This document shows positions 32,954 to 44,498 of a stretch of DNA of 64,000 nucleotides, piece by piece (within the stretch, counting starts at the first letter, position 1; each line of letters opens with the position of its first letter). The position numbers and the translations under genes were made by a program. The stretch spans positions 6,328,501 to 6,392,500 of the forward strand of contig NC_008268.1 in NCBI RefSeq assembly GCF_000014565.1, read 5' to 3'. The stretch is from Rhodococcus jostii RHA1. GTDB taxonomy: Bacteria; Actinomycetota; Actinomycetes; Mycobacteriales; Mycobacteriaceae. Under the pieces are notes generated by a model that saw only the letters and a program-made list of their open reading frames with translations, was not told the origin of the DNA and ran no database searches.

Positions 32954-35370
32954 ATACGAGCCCTGACGCAGTGAGCGTTGTCATCGACGGTGTCGAGGTC
33001 AGTGTTCCCAAGGGCACGTTGGTGATTCGTGCCGCGGAGATGATCGGTATTCAGATCCCGCGGTTCTGCGACCACCCGTTGCTCGATCCGGTCGGCGCCT
33101 GCCGTCAGTGCCTCGTCGACGTGGAGGGGCAGCGCAAGCCGCTCGCTTCCTGCACCACGACGGTCACCGACGGCATGGTCGTCCGCACCCAGCTCACGTC
33201 GCCCGTCGCCGACAAGGCGCAGAAGGGTGTGATGGAGTTGCTGCTGATCAACCATCCCCTGGACTGCCCGGTGTGCGACAAGGGCGGCGAGTGCCCGCTG
33301 CAGAATCAGGCGATGTCCAACGGGCGCGCGGAGTCGCGCTTCGGGGAGGTCAAACGCACGTTCCCCAAACCGATTCCGCTGTCCACGGAGGTCCTGCTGG
33401 ACCGCGAGCGGTGTGTGTTGTGCGCGCGGTGTACCCGGTTCTCCCAGCAGGTCGCCGGCGACCCGTTCATCGAACTCATGGAACGGGGCGCGCTGCAGCA
33501 GGTCGGGATCTACGCGAAGGAACCGTTCGAGTCGTACTTCTCCGGTAACACCGTCCAGATCTGCCCGGTGGGTGCGCTGACCGGTTCGGCGTACCGGTTC
33601 CGGGCCCGCCCGTTCGACCTGGTCTCCAGCCCCAGCGTCTGCGAGCACTGTGCGAGCGGGTGCGCCCAGCGCACCGACCACCGGCGGGGGAAGGTGCTGC
33701 GCCGGCTGGCGGGCGACGATCCCGAGGTCAACGAGGAGTGGAATTGCGACAAGGGGAGGTGGGCGTTCGCCTACGCCACCGAGCGGGACCGGATCACCGC
33801 CCCGCTGGTCCGCGGCGACGACGGCACGCTGGCACCCGCCTCCTGGTCCGAGGCCCTGGCCGTCGCGGCGCGGGGATTGGCCGCCGCGCGGGGCAACGCC
33901 GGTGTTCTCGTCGGGGGGCGGTCCACGTGGGAGGACGCCTACGCCTACGCGAAGTTCGCGCGAACAGCGCTCGGCACCAACGACATCGACTTCCGCAGTC
34001 GCGCGCACTCCGGCGAGGAGTCCGAATTCCTGGCGGCCCGGGTGGCGGGGCAGCGATTCGCGGTCACGTACGAGGATCTCGACGCCGCGCCGGTCGTCCT
34101 TCTCGCGGCGTTCGAGCCGGAGGAGGAATCACCGATCGTCTTTCTGCGGCTGCGCAAGGCCGTGCGGGCGAAGGCCGTTCCGGTCTACTCGATCGCGCCG
34201 TACACGTCCCGTGGCCTGGAGAAGATGTCCGGCCGGCTGCTGCGGTCCGCCCCGAATGCGGAGGCGGAAGTGCTCGACGGTCTCCGCACGGGTGATCTGG
34301 AGCCCGGTGTCACCGAGCTGCTGCGCAGGCCGGGTGCGGTCATCGTGGTCGGGGAGAGACTCGCCGGGGTGCCGGGGGCGCTGTCCGCGGCGGTGCGGCT
34401 GGCCGACGAGACCGGGGCCCGGCTGGCCTGGGTGCCGCGCCGGGCCGGCGAACGCGGCGCACTGGAGGCGGGCGCGCTGCCCGGACTGCTCCCGGGTGGC
34501 CGACCGGTGGCCGATCCGGAGGCGCGGCGGCAGGTCGCGTCCGTGTGGAACATCGCGGATCTGCCGGAGACGGCAGGCCGGGATACCGCGGGCATCCTCG
34601 CCGCGGCCGAGGCGAAGACGCTCGGGGCGCTCGTGATCGGCGGTGTCGAGGCCGACGATCTCCCCGACCCGCAGGCCGCGTTGGCCGCCGTCGAGTCGGC
34701 AGGTTTCGTGGTGAGTCTGGAACTGCGGCACAGTGCGATCAGCGAGCGCGCGGACGTGGTGTTCCCCATCGCACCGGTCATGGAGAAGCCGGGCACCTTC
34801 CTCGACTGGGAAGGGCGCGCACGCGATTTCGACGCCGCCCTCCGCGCCACCGGGTCGATGCCCGATCAGCGGGTGCTGCACGCGATCGCCGGCGAAATGG
34901 GTGTCTCGCTCGGTCTTCCGGACGCCGCGACCGCACGGCGCGAACTGGAGAGGCTCGGCGCCTGGGACGGAGAATTCCCGGATCCGCCCGGCCACCCGCA
35001 CCCGCCGCGGCGGGAACCCGGGCCGGGGGAGGCGGTGCTCGCCACCTGGCGGATGCTGCTCGACTCGGGACGACTGCAGGACGGGGAACCGCACCTGGCG
35101 GGCACTGCCCGGACGCCGGTCGTGCGGATGTCCGCGGTCTCGGCGGCCGAGTCGGGTGCCGGTGACGGAGATCCGGTCACCGTGACGACGGAACGGGGCG
35201 CCGTCACGCTGCCGTTGGTGATCACCGACATGCCGGATCGAGTGGTGTGGCTGCCGCTCAACTCGCCCGGATCCGCTGTCTACCCGCAACTGGCTGCCCG
35301 GGCGGGGAGCGTCGTGAACGTCCGCCGCGCGGCCGGCACCAACGGGATCGTCCCGGGAGGTGCGCTGTGA
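32893..35370 (+). CDS. nuoG: NADH-quinone oxidoreductase subunit G
   Basis: An 825-residue subunit. The N-terminal ferredoxin-like part holds [21 protein letters not shown] (N1b), then [23 protein letters not shown] (N5, N4) and [27 protein letters not shown] matches the extra N7-type cluster loop. The rest is molybdopterin-oxidoreductase-like without cofactor. GTG 32893 in the repeat has the good Shine-Dalgarno sequence; GTG 32971 ([15 protein letters not shown]) is where the family-like sequence begins and could be the original or an alternative start, giving 799 residues. The stop overlaps nuoH's start. Confidence 0.94.
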   Translation: MSDEGRARVKGSAPASVASHDTSPDAVSVVIDGVEVSVPKGTLVIRAAEMIGIQIPRFCDHPLLDPVGACRQCLVDVEGQRKPLASCTTTVTDGMVVRTQLTSPVADKAQKGVMELLLINHPLDCPVCDKGGECPLQNQAMSNGRAESRFGEVKRTFPKPIPLSTEVLLDRERCVLCARCTRFSQQVAGDPFIELMERGALQQVGIYAKEPFESYFSGNTVQICPVGALTGSAYRFRARPFDLVSSPSVCEHCASGCAQRTDHRRGKVLRRLAGDDPEVNEEWNCDKGRWAFAYATERDRITAPLVRGDDGTLAPASWSEALAVAARGLAAARGNAGVLVGGRSTWEDAYAYAKFARTALGTNDIDFRSRAHSGEESEFLAARVAGQRFAVTYEDLDAAPVVLLAAFEPEEESPIVFLRLRKAVRAKAVPVYSIAPYTSRGLEKMSGRLLRSAPNAEAEVLDGLRTGDLEPGVTELLRRPGAVIVVGERLAGVPGALSAAVRLADETGARLAWVPRRAGERGALEAGALPGLLPGGRPVADPEARRQVASVWNIADLPETAGRDTAGILAAAEAKTLGALVIGGVEADDLPDPQAALAAVESAGFVVSLELRHSAISERADVVFPIAPVMEKPGTFLDWEGRARDFDAALRATGSMPDQRVLHAIAGEMGVSLGLPDAATARRELERLGAWDGEFPDPPGHPHPPRREPGPGEAVLATWRMLLDSGRLQDGEPHLAGTARTPVVRMSAVSAAESGAGDGDPVTVTTERGAVTLPLVITDMPDRVVWLPLNSPGSAVYPQLAARAGSVVNVRRAAGTNGIVPGGAL

Positions 35371-36719
35371 CGATCGAGGGCGTCTACCCCGACCCGGCTC
35401 TGTTCGGGCACGACCCGTGGTGGCTGGTGCTCGGCAAGGCCCTGGCCATCTTCGTGTTCCTCGTCCTCACCCCGCTTCTGACGATCCTGGCCGAACGCAA
35501 GGTCATGGCGTGGATGCAGATGCGCGTCGGCCCGAACCGGGTCGGCCCGCGGGGCATGCTGCAGAGCCTCGCCGACGGCATCAAGCTCGCACTGAAAGAG
35601 GGGATCGTCCCGAAGGGTGTGGACAAGCCGATCTACATCCTGGCGCCGGTCATCGCCGCGGTACCTGCGTTCATGGCGTTCGCCGTGATCCCGTTCGGGC
35701 CGGCGGTGTCGATCTTCGGGCACTACACGCCATTGCAGTTGACGGACCTCCCGGTGGCCGTCCTCTACGTCCTCGCGGCCACGTCGATCGGCGTCTACGG
35801 CATCGTGCTCGCCGGCTGGGCGTCCGGTTCCACGTACCCGTTGCTGGGAGGGCTGCGCTCGACGGCGCAGGTGATCTCGTACGAGATCGCGATGGCGTTG
35901 TCGTTCGCGGCAGTCTTCCTGGACGCCGGAACGATGTCCACGTCGGGCATCGTCGCCGCCCAGGAACACACCTGGTACGTCTTCCTGCTGCTGCCGTCGT
36001 TTCTCATCTACGTCACGTCGATGGTCGGCGAGACCAACCGGGCGCCGTTCGATCTGCCCGAGGCGGAAGGCGAACTGGTCGGCGGGTTCCACACCGAGTA
36101 CTCCTCGCTAAGCTTCGCCATGTTCATGCTCGCCGAGTACGTGAACATGGTGACGGTCTCGGCGCTCGCCACCACGCTGTTCCTCGGCGGCTGGCATGCC
36201 CCGTTCCCGCTGAGCCTGTGGGACGGCGCGAATTCCGGCTGGTGGCCGGTGCTGTGGTTCACGCTGAAGGTCTGGGGCTTCCTGTTCGTGTTCGTCTGGC
36301 TGCGCGCCACGTTGCCCAGGCTGCGGTACGACCAGTTCATGGGTCTCGGCTGGAAGATCCTGATCCCGATCTCGCTGGTGTGGGTCATGATCGTCGCCAC
36401 CGTCCGGGCCTTCCGCAACGAGGGATACGACGCCCGCTCGATCGCGCTCGTCGTCGCGGGCCTCGTCGTGGCCCTCGTCGTGGTGGTGCTGTTGTGGAAG
36501 CGGCTGCGCCCGGGCCGCGTCCCCGCGCCCGAGAAGCCGGTCGAGCCGCGGGGACGCGCCGAACTGTCCCCGGAGACACTCGAACCGTTCGACCCCATGG
36601 CCGGTGGATACCCGGTTCCGCCGATGCCGGGTCAGACGCTGCCTGCGTTCCGGCGCACCCCCGTCTCCGTCACCGGCGCACACTCCACCGGTCCCACCCA
36701 GGAGAACAGCGATGACTAA
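35367..36719 (+). CDS. nuoH: NADH-quinone oxidoreductase subunit H
   Basis: A 450-residue membrane subunit linking the peripheral arm to the proton pumps. [33 protein letters not shown] and [26 protein letters not shown] are the two invariant loops, with acidic residues of the E-channel and quinone entry. About eight helices, then a 75-residue Pro-rich cytoplasmic tail (from about residue 375) longer than in E. coli. GTG 35367 overlaps nuoG; the C-terminus overlaps nuoI by eight bases. Confidence 0.96.
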   Translation: MTIEGVYPDPALFGHDPWWLVLGKALAIFVFLVLTPLLTILAERKVMAWMQMRVGPNRVGPRGMLQSLADGIKLALKEGIVPKGVDKPIYILAPVIAAVPAFMAFAVIPFGPAVSIFGHYTPLQLTDLPVAVLYVLAATSIGVYGIVLAGWASGSTYPLLGGLRSTAQVISYEIAMALSFAAVFLDAGTMSTSGIVAAQEHTWYVFLLLPSFLIYVTSMVGETNRAPFDLPEAEGELVGGFHTEYSSLSFAMFMLAEYVNMVTVSALATTLFLGGWHAPFPLSLWDGANSGWWPVLWFTLKVWGFLFVFVWLRATLPRLRYDQFMGLGWKILIPISLVWVMIVATVRAFRNEGYDARSIALVVAGLVVALVVVVLLWKRLRPGRVPAPEKPVEPRGRAELSPETLEPFDPMAGGYPVPPMPGQTLPAFRRTPVSVTGAHSTGPTQENSDD

Positions 36720-37278
36720 ATTCCTCGGCCCCATAGCGGGTTTCGGCGTGACCTTCTCGACGATGTTCAAGAAATCGAATACGGAGTTCTACCCCGAGGA
36801 GAAGGTGCCGACGGCGCCCCGCTACCACGGCAGGCATCAGCTCAACCGTTACGCGGACGGACTGGAGAAGTGCATCGGGTGCGAACTGTGTGCCTGGGCG
36901 TGCCCCGCCGACGCCATCTACGTGGAGGGCGCCGACAACACCGACGAGGAACGCTTCTCGCCCGGCGAGCGGTACGGCCAGGTGTACCAGATCAACTACC
37001 TGCGCTGCATCGGGTGCGGGCTGTGCATCGAGGCGTGCCCGACGCGGGCGCTGACCATGACCAACGAGTACGAGATGGCCGACGACAACCGGGCCGGCCT
37101 GATCTACGAGAAGGACCGGCTGCTGGCCCCGCTCGAGCCCGGCATGGTCGAGTCGCCGCACCCGATGGCCCCGGGCGCCACCGCCGAGGACTATTACCGC
37201 GGCACCGTGACCGGGGGAGCGGCGGCTGCGGCGCAGGACGAGTCCGAGGTCGACGACACGGCGGGGGACAGGCCGTGA
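36712..37278 (+). CDS. nuoI: NADH-quinone oxidoreductase subunit I
   Basis: A 188-residue 2x[4Fe-4S] ferredoxin-type subunit. Ligands Cys54, 57, 60, 64 ([12 protein letters not shown]) and Cys99, 102, 105, 109 ([12 protein letters not shown]) hold clusters N6a and N6b, which pass electrons to N2 in NuoB. ATG 36712 has AGGAG six bases upstream within nuoH. The acidic C-terminal tail after residue 170 is variable. Confidence 0.96.
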   Translation: MTKFLGPIAGFGVTFSTMFKKSNTEFYPEEKVPTAPRYHGRHQLNRYADGLEKCIGCELCAWACPADAIYVEGADNTDEERFSPGERYGQVYQINYLRCIGCGLCIEACPTRALTMTNEYEMADDNRAGLIYEKDRLLAPLEPGMVESPHPMAPGATAEDYYRGTVTGGAAAAAQDESEVDDTAGDRP

Positions 37279-37297
37279 TCGAGGGAGGAGAGCCGAC

Positions 37298-38119
37298 GTG
37301 GTGAACACGATGCCGTCCGCGGTCCAACTGGTCGCGGAACCCTTCACCCAGACCTCGACGGGCGAGGGTGTGCAGTTCTGGGTCCTCGCGACCGTGGCGG
37401 TGATCGGCGCGCTCGGAGTGGTCAGCGCAACCAAGGCCGTCTACTCGGCGATCTTCCTAGCGACGACCATGATCATCCTCGCCGTGTTCTACATCGCCCA
37501 GGGCGCACTCTTCCTCGGCGTCGTACAGATCGTGGTGTACACCGGCGCGGTCATGATGCTGTTCCTGTTCGTGCTCATGCTCATCGGTGTCGATTCCTCC
37601 GAATCCCTCGTCGAGAACCTCCGCGGTCAGCGGGTAGCCGCGATCGCGGCCGGGCTGGGATTCGGTCTCCTGCTGATCGGCGGCATCGGCAGCGCGTCCG
37701 TCTCCGCGTTCACCGGTCTCGATCAGGCCAACGCCGCGGGCAACGTCGAGGGGCTGGCCGAACTCGTGTTCGTCCGGTACGTGTGGGCTTTCGAACTGAC
37801 CGGTGCGTTGCTGATCACCGCGACCATCGGTGCGATGGTGCTGGCCCACCGGGAGCGTTTCGAGCGGCGGAAGGACCAGCGCGAGCTGTCCCAGGACCGC
37901 GTCCGGGAGGGGGCCCGGGTCACGCCGCTGCCCAGTCCGGGTGTGTACGCGCGGCACAACGCGGTCGACATACCGGCGTTGCTGCCCGACGGCACGTTCT
38001 CCGAGCTGTCCGTCAGCCGGTCGCTCGAACGGCGGCCGAGCCTGCCCGCTCGGGCGCTGGGCACCGCGGACGTCGCGACCCCCGACCCCGGTGCGACCGA
38101 CGAGGGGGATCGGCGATGA
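37298..38119 (+). CDS. nuoJ: NADH-quinone oxidoreductase subunit J
   Basis: A 273-residue membrane subunit with five helices in the first 180 residues, including [46 protein letters not shown], the family's pi-bulge helix region. The last about 85 residues are a charged cytoplasmic extension typical of actinobacterial NuoJ. GTG 37298 follows GGAGGAG; GTG 37301 and ATG 37310 are in frame. Ends overlapping nuoK (ATGA). Confidence 0.93.
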   Translation: MVNTMPSAVQLVAEPFTQTSTGEGVQFWVLATVAVIGALGVVSATKAVYSAIFLATTMIILAVFYIAQGALFLGVVQIVVYTGAVMMLFLFVLMLIGVDSSESLVENLRGQRVAAIAAGLGFGLLLIGGIGSASVSAFTGLDQANAAGNVEGLAELVFVRYVWAFELTGALLITATIGAMVLAHRERFERRKDQRELSQDRVREGARVTPLPSPGVYARHNAVDIPALLPDGTFSELSVSRSLERRPSLPARALGTADVATPDPGATDEGDRR

Positions 38120-38415
38120 ACCCCGAGAACTACCTCTACCTGTCGGCGCTGCTGTTCACGATCGGCGCGGCCGGGGTGCTGATCCGGCGCAACGCGATCA
38201 TCGTGTTCATGTGCATCGAACTGATGCTCAACGCCTCGAACCTGGCGTTCGTGACGTTCGCCCGGATGCACGGCAACCTCGACGGCCAGGTCTTCGCGTT
38301 CTTCACGATGGTCGTCGCGGCCGCCGAGGTCGTCGTCGGTCTGGCGATCATCATGACCATATTCCGTTCCCGCCGTTCGGCTTCCGTCGACGACGCCAAC
38401 CTCCTCAAGAACTGA
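38116..38415 (+). CDS. nuoK: NADH-quinone oxidoreductase subunit K
   Basis: A 99-residue, three-helix subunit. The conserved membrane Glu residues of the E-channel are present in [17 protein letters not shown] and [13 protein letters not shown]. It lies between the quinone site and the antiporter-like subunits. ATG overlaps nuoJ. Confidence 0.96.
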   Translation: MNPENYLYLSALLFTIGAAGVLIRRNAIIVFMCIELMLNASNLAFVTFARMHGNLDGQVFAFFTMVVAAAEVVVGLAIIMTIFRSRRSASVDDANLLKN

Positions 38416-38425
38416 CGGGTCCCCG

Positions 38426-38491
38426 ATGACGCACATCCTCGAGAAGGTGACTTTGCCCGACGACGACGCCCCGATCGGCGGTGCGGCATGA
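38426..38491 (+). CDS. Possible 21-residue coupling peptide between nuoK and nuoL
   Basis: ATG 38426 begins [21 protein letters not shown] and stops at TGA 38489-38491, overlapping the nuoL ATG at 38488 (ATGA). The Shine-Dalgarno sequence (ACGGGT) is weak. The 72-base gap it fills is otherwise the longest unexplained gap in the second half of the operon. It may merely couple translation. Confidence 0.3.
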   Translation: MTHILEKVTLPDDDAPIGGAA

Positions 38492-40410
38492 GCGGAACGC
38501 TCTCGTCGGCCGTGTGGCTGCTGCCGGTTCTGCCCCTCCTCGGCGCCGCCGTGCTCCTGCTCGCGGGCCGCCGCAGCGACGCGTGGGGCCATCTCCTCGG
38601 CTGCGCGACGGCATTGGTCTCCTTCGCGCTCGGCGTCGTCTTCTTCGTCGACATGCTGGGCAGGGACGCCGCCGAGCGGGTCGTGCACCAGACCCTGTTC
38701 AGCTGGGTGCCGATAGGCGAACTCCAGGTGGATTTCGGTCTCCAACTCGACCAGCTGTCCGTGTGCTTCGTGCTGCTGATCACCGGGGTGGGTTCGCTGA
38801 TCCACATCTACTCGGTCGGCTACATGGCGCACGATCCGGAGCGTAGGCGATTCTTCGCCTACCTCAACCTGTTCCTCGCGGCGATGCTGCTGCTGGTGCT
38901 GGCCGACAACTTCCTGGGCCTGTACGTCGGATGGGAGGGCGTCGGTCTCGCCTCGTACCTGCTCATCGGGTTCTGGCAGTACAAGCCGTCCGCGGCGGCG
39001 GCCGCGAAGAAGGCGTTCGTGGTCAACCGCGTCGGCGACATGGGCCTGGTCCTCGCGATCATGATCATGTTCTCGACTTTCGGCTCGATCGAATTCGCCG
39101 ACGTGTTCACGCGTGCCGACGCCGCGAGCGAGGGGGTGCTCACCGCGATCGGGCTCGCGCTGCTGCTCGCCGCCTGCGGCAAATCGGCGCAGGTCCCGTT
39201 GCAGTCCTGGCTCGGTGACGCGATGGAGGGCCCGACACCGGTGTCGGCGCTCATCCACGCCGCGACGATGGTCACGGCGGGTGTGTATCTGATCGTCCGG
39301 TCCAACGCGATCTTCGACCTGGCCCCGAATGCCCAGCTCGCCGTCGTGATCGTCGGTGCGGTGACCCTGCTGTTCGGCGCGATCATCGGCTGCGCGAAAG
39401 ACGACATCAAGAAGGCGCTGGCGGCATCCACGATGAGCCAGATCGGGTACATGGTGCTGGCCGCCGGTCTGGGACCGGCCGGATACGCGTTCGCGATCAT
39501 GCTGCTGCTCACCCACGGCTTCTTCAAAGCCGGCCTGTTCCTCGGCGCAGGCTCGGTGATGCACGGCATGAACGACGAGGTGAACATGCGCCGCTACGGC
39601 GGTCTGCGCACCGTCATGCCGATCACGTTCGTCACGTTCGGGCTGGGATACCTGGCCATCATCGGGATTCCGCCGTTCTCCGGCTTCTTCTCCAAGGACA
39701 AGATCATCGAAGCGGCGTTCGCCGCCGAGGGCGTTCAGGGCGTCGTCCTCGGAACGGTCACGCTGCTCGGCGCGGGACTCACCGCCTTCTACATGACCAG
39801 GGTGATGCTGATGACCTTCTTCGGACAACCGCGGTGGGCTTCCGGGGCGGGCGAGGGGAAGGGGGATGTTCCCGTCGCCGACCCACACGAATCGCCAGGG
39901 GTGATGACGGTACCGATGATCCTGCTGGCGGTGGGCTCGGTCGCCGCCGGCGCCCTACTCGCCGTCGGCTCCTCCCTGCAGCACTGGCTGGAACCGGTGG
40001 TCGGCGCCCACCACGGCGAGCCCGTCCTGCCCGTGTGGGCGATCACCGCACTCACGCTGGTGGTGGTGCTCGCGGGAGTCGCGGTGGCCTACCGGCAGTA
40101 CGCCCGGCAGCCGATCCCCGAGGTCGCGCCGGCCGACGTCACCGCGTTCACTGTCGCGGCCAGGAAGGACCTGTACGGCGACGCGTTCAACGAGGCGGCG
40201 CTGATGCGTCCCGGGCAGGAACTGACGCGAACACTCGTCACCGTCGACGGAAGCGGAGTCGACGGTGCCGTCAACGGGTTCGCCGCGCTCGTCGGCGGAA
40301 CGTCGATGCGGGTGCGGCGTCTGCAGACCGGGTTCGTCCGGTCGTACGCGCTGTTCATGTTCGCGGGGGCGGCCCTTCTGGTCGCCACGATGCTGGTGAG
40401 GCTGTGGTGA
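38488..40410 (+). CDS. nuoL: NADH-quinone oxidoreductase subunit L
   Basis: A 640-residue antiporter-like proton-pumping subunit with about 16 helices. [16 protein letters not shown], the key Lys in [52 protein letters not shown] and the broken-helix [10 protein letters not shown] are all present. The C-terminal part includes the lateral helix and last anchor. It is the most distal proton pump. Followed by nuoM with a GTGA overlap. Confidence 0.97.
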   Translation: MSGTLSSAVWLLPVLPLLGAAVLLLAGRRSDAWGHLLGCATALVSFALGVVFFVDMLGRDAAERVVHQTLFSWVPIGELQVDFGLQLDQLSVCFVLLITGVGSLIHIYSVGYMAHDPERRRFFAYLNLFLAAMLLLVLADNFLGLYVGWEGVGLASYLLIGFWQYKPSAAAAAKKAFVVNRVGDMGLVLAIMIMFSTFGSIEFADVFTRADAASEGVLTAIGLALLLAACGKSAQVPLQSWLGDAMEGPTPVSALIHAATMVTAGVYLIVRSNAIFDLAPNAQLAVVIVGAVTLLFGAIIGCAKDDIKKALAASTMSQIGYMVLAAGLGPAGYAFAIMLLLTHGFFKAGLFLGAGSVMHGMNDEVNMRRYGGLRTVMPITFVTFGLGYLAIIGIPPFSGFFSKDKIIEAAFAAEGVQGVVLGTVTLLGAGLTAFYMTRVMLMTFFGQPRWASGAGEGKGDVPVADPHESPGVMTVPMILLAVGSVAAGALLAVGSSLQHWLEPVVGAHHGEPVLPVWAITALTLVVVLAGVAVAYRQYARQPIPEVAPADVTAFTVAARKDLYGDAFNEAALMRPGQELTRTLVTVDGSGVDGAVNGFAALVGGTSMRVRRLQTGFVRSYALFMFAGAALLVATMLVRLW

Positions 40411-41978
40411 GCGGCTTCCCGTGGCTGACCGCCCTCTGGGTGCTGCCACTCGTCGGCGCCGGTGTGGTCCTGGCATTGCCCGTCCACAAGCGCGCGCTCG
40501 CGAAATCCGTCGCCGTGGGCGTGTCCGTGGTGGTGCTGTGCCTGGCCGTCGTGCTGGCGATCCGGTTCGATCCGACCGGCGAGCAGTACCAGTTCGTGGA
40601 ATCCCACGCGTGGATCCCGGCGTTCGGCACCCGGTACATCCTGGGCCTGGACGGCATCGCGCTCGTCCTGGTGCTCCTCACCACCATTCTGGTGCCGCTG
40701 CTGCTGCTGGCGGGGTGGAACGACGGTGACACCGCACCCGACTACGGGCAGCGGCGGATGGCACACACGTACGTGGCGCTGACGCTGATGGTCGAGGCGA
40801 TGGTGATCGTGTCGTTCGCCGCCCTCGACGTCCTGCTCTTCTACATCTTCTTCGAGGCCATGCTCATCCCGATGTACTTCCTGATCGGAGGATTCGGCGG
40901 GGTGGGGAGGACGTACGCCGCGGTGAAGTTCCTGCTCTACAACCTGTTCGGCGGCCTGATCATGCTGGCCGCGGTCATCGGGGTGTACGTGGTGACGGCG
41001 CGCCAGGACGCCTTCGGCGGCGGCACCTTCGACTTCCGGGTGATCGTCGCCGAAGGGCTGGACGCGGACCCCGGCGTGCTGAAGGCACTGTTCCTCGGTT
41101 TCATGTTCGCGTTCGCGGTCAAGGCGCCGTTGTGGCCGTTCCACACGTGGCTGCCGGGCGCCGCGGTGGAAGCCACCCCTGCGAGCGCGGTGCTCATGAT
41201 GGCCGTCGTCGACAAGGTCGGGACGTTCGGCATGCTGCGGTACTGCCTTCAGATGTTCCCCGAGGCGTCCGCGTACTTCGCGCCGTTCGTCACGGTGCTG
41301 GCGGTGATCGGAATCATCTACGGCGCGGTACTGGCCATCGGTCAGACCGACGTGATGCGACTGATCGCCTACACGTCGATCTCGCACTTCGGGTTCATCA
41401 TTCTCGGCATCTTCGCCATGACGAGCCAGGGACAGGCCGGTTCGACGCTGTACATGGTCAACCACGGCATCTCGACCGCGGCGCTGTTCCTGATCGCCGG
41501 GTTCCTGGTGTCGCGGCGCGGCACCCGCCTCATCGCCGACTACGGCGGCGTGCAGAAGGTCGCGCCGGTGATGGCAGGGACGTTCCTCGTGGCGGGCCTC
41601 GCGACGCTGTCGCTGCCGGGCCTGGCACCGTTCATCAGCGAGTTCCTCGTCCTGGTCGGCACGTTCTCGCGCTACCAGATCGCCGCCGTGGTCGCGACTT
41701 TCGCGCTCGTCCTCGCCGCGATCTACGTGCTGTGGCTCTACCAGCGGATGATGACCGGGCCGCTGAAGGAGGGCAACGAGACCGTCCGCGACCTCGTGCG
41801 CCGTGAGATCGCGGTCGTGGCGCCGCTGATCGCCCTGCTGCTCGTCCTCGGCGTCTACCCCAAACCCGTGCTGGATGTCATCACCCCCGCGGTGAGCCAC
41901 GTCCTCGTCACCGTCGGTCAGCACGATCCTGCACCTACCGTCGCCGGGCAGGACCCACAGGGAGGCACACACCGATGA
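40407..41978 (+). CDS. nuoM: NADH-quinone oxidoreductase subunit M
   Basis: A 523-residue antiporter-like pump. [21 protein letters not shown] has the channel Glu, [40 protein letters not shown] the Lys/His half-channel, and [16 protein letters not shown] the second conserved site. GTG 40407 overlaps nuoL; sequence open upstream lies inside nuoL and is not coding. ATGA overlap with nuoN. Confidence 0.96.
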   Translation: MSGFPWLTALWVLPLVGAGVVLALPVHKRALAKSVAVGVSVVVLCLAVVLAIRFDPTGEQYQFVESHAWIPAFGTRYILGLDGIALVLVLLTTILVPLLLLAGWNDGDTAPDYGQRRMAHTYVALTLMVEAMVIVSFAALDVLLFYIFFEAMLIPMYFLIGGFGGVGRTYAAVKFLLYNLFGGLIMLAAVIGVYVVTARQDAFGGGTFDFRVIVAEGLDADPGVLKALFLGFMFAFAVKAPLWPFHTWLPGAAVEATPASAVLMMAVVDKVGTFGMLRYCLQMFPEASAYFAPFVTVLAVIGIIYGAVLAIGQTDVMRLIAYTSISHFGFIILGIFAMTSQGQAGSTLYMVNHGISTAALFLIAGFLVSRRGTRLIADYGGVQKVAPVMAGTFLVAGLATLSLPGLAPFISEFLVLVGTFSRYQIAAVVATFALVLAAIYVLWLYQRMMTGPLKEGNETVRDLVRREIAVVAPLIALLLVLGVYPKPVLDVITPAVSHVLVTVGQHDPAPTVAGQDPQGGTHR

Positions 41979-43594
41979 GTACCTCCGACTTCGTACTCGC
42001 CCAGTCCACGACGCTGCGCGCGCCGGACATCGAATACGGTCAGCTGGCACCCATGTTGATCGTGTTCGGCGTGGCTGTCGCCGGTGTGCTCGTCGAGGCG
42101 TTCCTGCCCCGGCGTGGCCGCTACTCGAGCCATCTCGTCCTCGCGCTCGGAGGACTCACCGCCGCGTTCGTGGCCGTCGTCATGCTCGCCGGGACCCGCG
42201 ACTCCACCGTCGCGGGCGCGGTGGCCGTCGACGGTCCGACGCTGTTCCTCCAGGGAACGATCCTGCTGATCTCGATACCCGCGATCCTGCTGATCGCCGA
42301 GCGGAGCGTCGACAGTGGGGTCCGAGTGGCGACCGCGGAGGTCACGGCCGCGACCGCCGAGCCGGAAGGCGGAACCGACGCCTTCACCCCGCAGGCGTTC
42401 GCCGTCCCCGGCAGCGTCGCCGAACGGGAGGCCACCAAGAACGCCCCCGGGCATACCGAGGTCTTTCCCCTCGCCCTGTTCGCGGTCGGCGGGATGCTCC
42501 TGTTCCCGGCGTCCAACGATCTCCTCACCATGTTCGTGGCACTCGAAGTGCTCTCGCTGCCGCTGTACCTGCTGTGCGGGCTGGCGCGGCGTCGCCGTCT
42601 CCTGTCGCAGGAGGCGGCCCTCAAATACTTTCTGCTCGGGGCGTTCTCGTCGGCGTTCTTCCTGTTCGGTGTGGCGTTGCTGTACGGCTACGCGGGCACC
42701 GTCGAGTTGCCGCGGATCGCGGACGCGCTCGCCCGGGGCACCGACGACAAGACGCTGGCGCTGATCGGTACCGCGCTCCTGTCGGTGGGCTTGTTGTTCA
42801 AGATCGGCGCCGTCCCGTTCCACTCGTGGATTCCCGACGTCTATCAGGGTGCGCCCACTCCGATCACCGCCTTCATGGCGGCGGCCACCAAGGTCGCGGC
42901 TGTCGGTGCGATGCTGCGCATCTTCTACGTGGCTCTGCCCGACCTGCGCGCGGACTGGCGGCCCGTGATGTGGGGCGTCGCCATCCTCACCATGGTGGTC
43001 GGTGCGGTCATGGCGGTCACGCAGAACGACGTCAAGCGGATGCTCGCGTACTCGTCGGTCGCGCACGCCGGGTTCATCCTCACCGGTCTGATCGCGGCCA
43101 ACCGGGCGGGTCTGTCGTCCACGATGTTCTACCTCCTGGCGTACGGATTCAGCACGCTCGGCGCATTCGCCGTCGTCACCCTGGTGCGGGACAGCCGGGG
43201 CGAGGCGACGGACCTGTCGCGCTGGGCGGGGCTGGGGCGGCGTTCGCCACTGGTCGGCGGGGTCTTTGCACTGTTCCTGCTCGCATTCGCCGGAATCCCG
43301 CTGACGAGTGGGTTCGTCAGCAAGTTCGCGGTCTTCCAGGCCGCCATCGAGGGCGGTGCCGTTCCGCTCGTCCTCGTCGGTGTCGTCAGCAGCGCGATCG
43401 CGGCGTTTTTCTACGTCCGCGTCATCGTCCTGATGTTCTTCTCGGAGCCGCAGAGCGACGCCCCGACGATCGTGGTGCCCAGCATGTTCACCGCCGCGGC
43501 CATCGCGGTCGGTGTGGTGGTGACGGTGGTGCTCGGAATACTGCCGCAGGGGGCACTCGATCTGGCGGACCAGGCTGCGGTGTTCTTCCGCTGA
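41975..43594 (+). CDS. nuoN: NADH-quinone oxidoreductase subunit N
   Basis: A 539-residue antiporter-like pump and last gene of the operon. FVALEVLSLPLYLLCGLAR has the channel Glu, FKIGAVPFHSWIPDVYQGAPTPITAFMAAATKVAA the Lys half-channel and AYSSVAHAGFILTGL the second site. A hydrophilic insert (residues about 110-155, EVTAATAEPEGGTDAF) extends one loop relative to E. coli, as in mycobacteria. A weak hairpin GCGCCG/CGGCGC at 43601-43619 just after the stop may end the transcript. Confidence 0.96.
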   Translation: MSTSDFVLAQSTTLRAPDIEYGQLAPMLIVFGVAVAGVLVEAFLPRRGRYSSHLVLALGGLTAAFVAVVMLAGTRDSTVAGAVAVDGPTLFLQGTILLISIPAILLIAERSVDSGVRVATAEVTAATAEPEGGTDAFTPQAFAVPGSVAEREATKNAPGHTEVFPLALFAVGGMLLFPASNDLLTMFVALEVLSLPLYLLCGLARRRRLLSQEAALKYFLLGAFSSAFFLFGVALLYGYAGTVELPRIADALARGTDDKTLALIGTALLSVGLLFKIGAVPFHSWIPDVYQGAPTPITAFMAAATKVAAVGAMLRIFYVALPDLRADWRPVMWGVAILTMVVGAVMAVTQNDVKRMLAYSSVAHAGFILTGLIAANRAGLSSTMFYLLAYGFSTLGAFAVVTLVRDSRGEATDLSRWAGLGRRSPLVGGVFALFLLAFAGIPLTSGFVSKFAVFQAAIEGGAVPLVLVGVVSSAIAAFFYVRVIVLMFFSEPQSDAPTIVVPSMFTAAAIAVGVVVTVVLGILPQGALDLADQAAVFFR

Positions 43595-43759
43595 CGGGTT
43601 GCGCCGCCCGGTTCGGCGCGGGTCACGAGTGTCCGATGTGACGGATGTCGTCCAAGTGGCTGGCGGGACCCGTGTGAGTGTGGTGGAATGCAAACCGGAC
43701 AACATACCGACTGAGCGAGAGTGAATGTCGGAGACACGCCGGAGCGCGACCGATCGGAT

Positions 43760-44494
43760 ATGGGGGCCACAGTGCAGATTTCTCGGAGAGACCTGTTCCG
43801 GTACGCGGCAGCGGGATCCGCCGTGGCCGGGATCGCGGCGCTCACGTCCACCACGTCCTCGGTCGCCGTCGCGAAGGCGGACAGTCTCGGCATCCTGATC
43901 GATTACGCCGGTGGGGTGCCGTCGGCGGACGCCATCCTCGAGGCCGGTTATGCCGGTGCCATCCGCTACGTGTCCGACCGCCGTCCCGGCGCCGAGTGGA
44001 TGGAAGGCAAGCCGATGCTCGCCGACGAGGCGCAGGCGTTGCTCGACGCGGGACTGTCGGTCGTCTCGTGCTATCAGTTCGGCAAGGGGCCGACGGCCGA
44101 TTGGCGTGGCGGTCTCGAGGCGGGTAAGCGGCACGCGGAGCGCGGGCTCGAATTGCATCTCGCCGCAGGCGGTTCCGAGGATCGACCCATCTACGCGTCC
44201 ATCGACGACAATCCCACGCCGGCCGATTTCCTCACCATGATCGCCCCGTACCTCGCCGGGTGGGAGTCGGTGGTCGGCAAGGCGAACACCGGCATCTACG
44301 CCAACTCGAAGACGCTGGATCTGGCGGTGCTCGCCGGGCTCGGGTCGTGGTACTGGCAGCACGACTGGGGCACCCCCGAGGGGTATGTCCACCCGTCGGC
44401 GCACCTGCACCAGTACGAGATCGACGCGAGCAGCGTCGACGGGGTCGGCATCGATCTCAATGACATCCTCGAGCCCGACTATGGCCAGTGGTGA
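43760..44494 (+). CDS. Tat-exported DUF1906 glycoside-hydrolase-like protein (Rv2525c-like)
   Basis: A 244-residue protein. Residues 8-20 SRRDLFRYAAAG are a twin-arginine signal, followed by a hydrophobic stretch and an ALA-type cleavage near residue 40. The mature part is a TIM-barrel DUF1906 domain: LIDYAGGVPSADAI, IRYVSDRRPG, VSCYQFGK, IYASIDDNP, TGIYANS and WYWQHDWG, with Asp and Glu residues placed as in GH25-like lysozymes. The M. tuberculosis relative Rv2525c is a Tat substrate linked to cell-wall homeostasis. GTG 43772 after GGGGG is a possible alternative start. Confidence 0.85.
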   Translation: MGATVQISRRDLFRYAAAGSAVAGIAALTSTTSSVAVAKADSLGILIDYAGGVPSADAILEAGYAGAIRYVSDRRPGAEWMEGKPMLADEAQALLDAGLSVVSCYQFGKGPTADWRGGLEAGKRHAERGLELHLAAGGSEDRPIYASIDDNPTPADFLTMIAPYLAGWESVVGKANTGIYANSKTLDLAVLAGLGSWYWQHDWGTPEGYVHPSAHLHQYEIDASSVDGVGIDLNDILEPDYGQW

Positions 44495-44498
44495 CCGG

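Noticed and set aside
37723-39888. Antisense frame of 721 codons opposite nuoJ-nuoL
   Set aside because: His/Asp/Glu/Arg-rich shadow typical of the complementary frame of GC-rich membrane-protein genes; no motif.
40089-44410. Long antisense frames opposite nuoM, nuoN and the DUF1906 gene
   Set aside because: Same reason; the plus-strand genes have complete family signatures.
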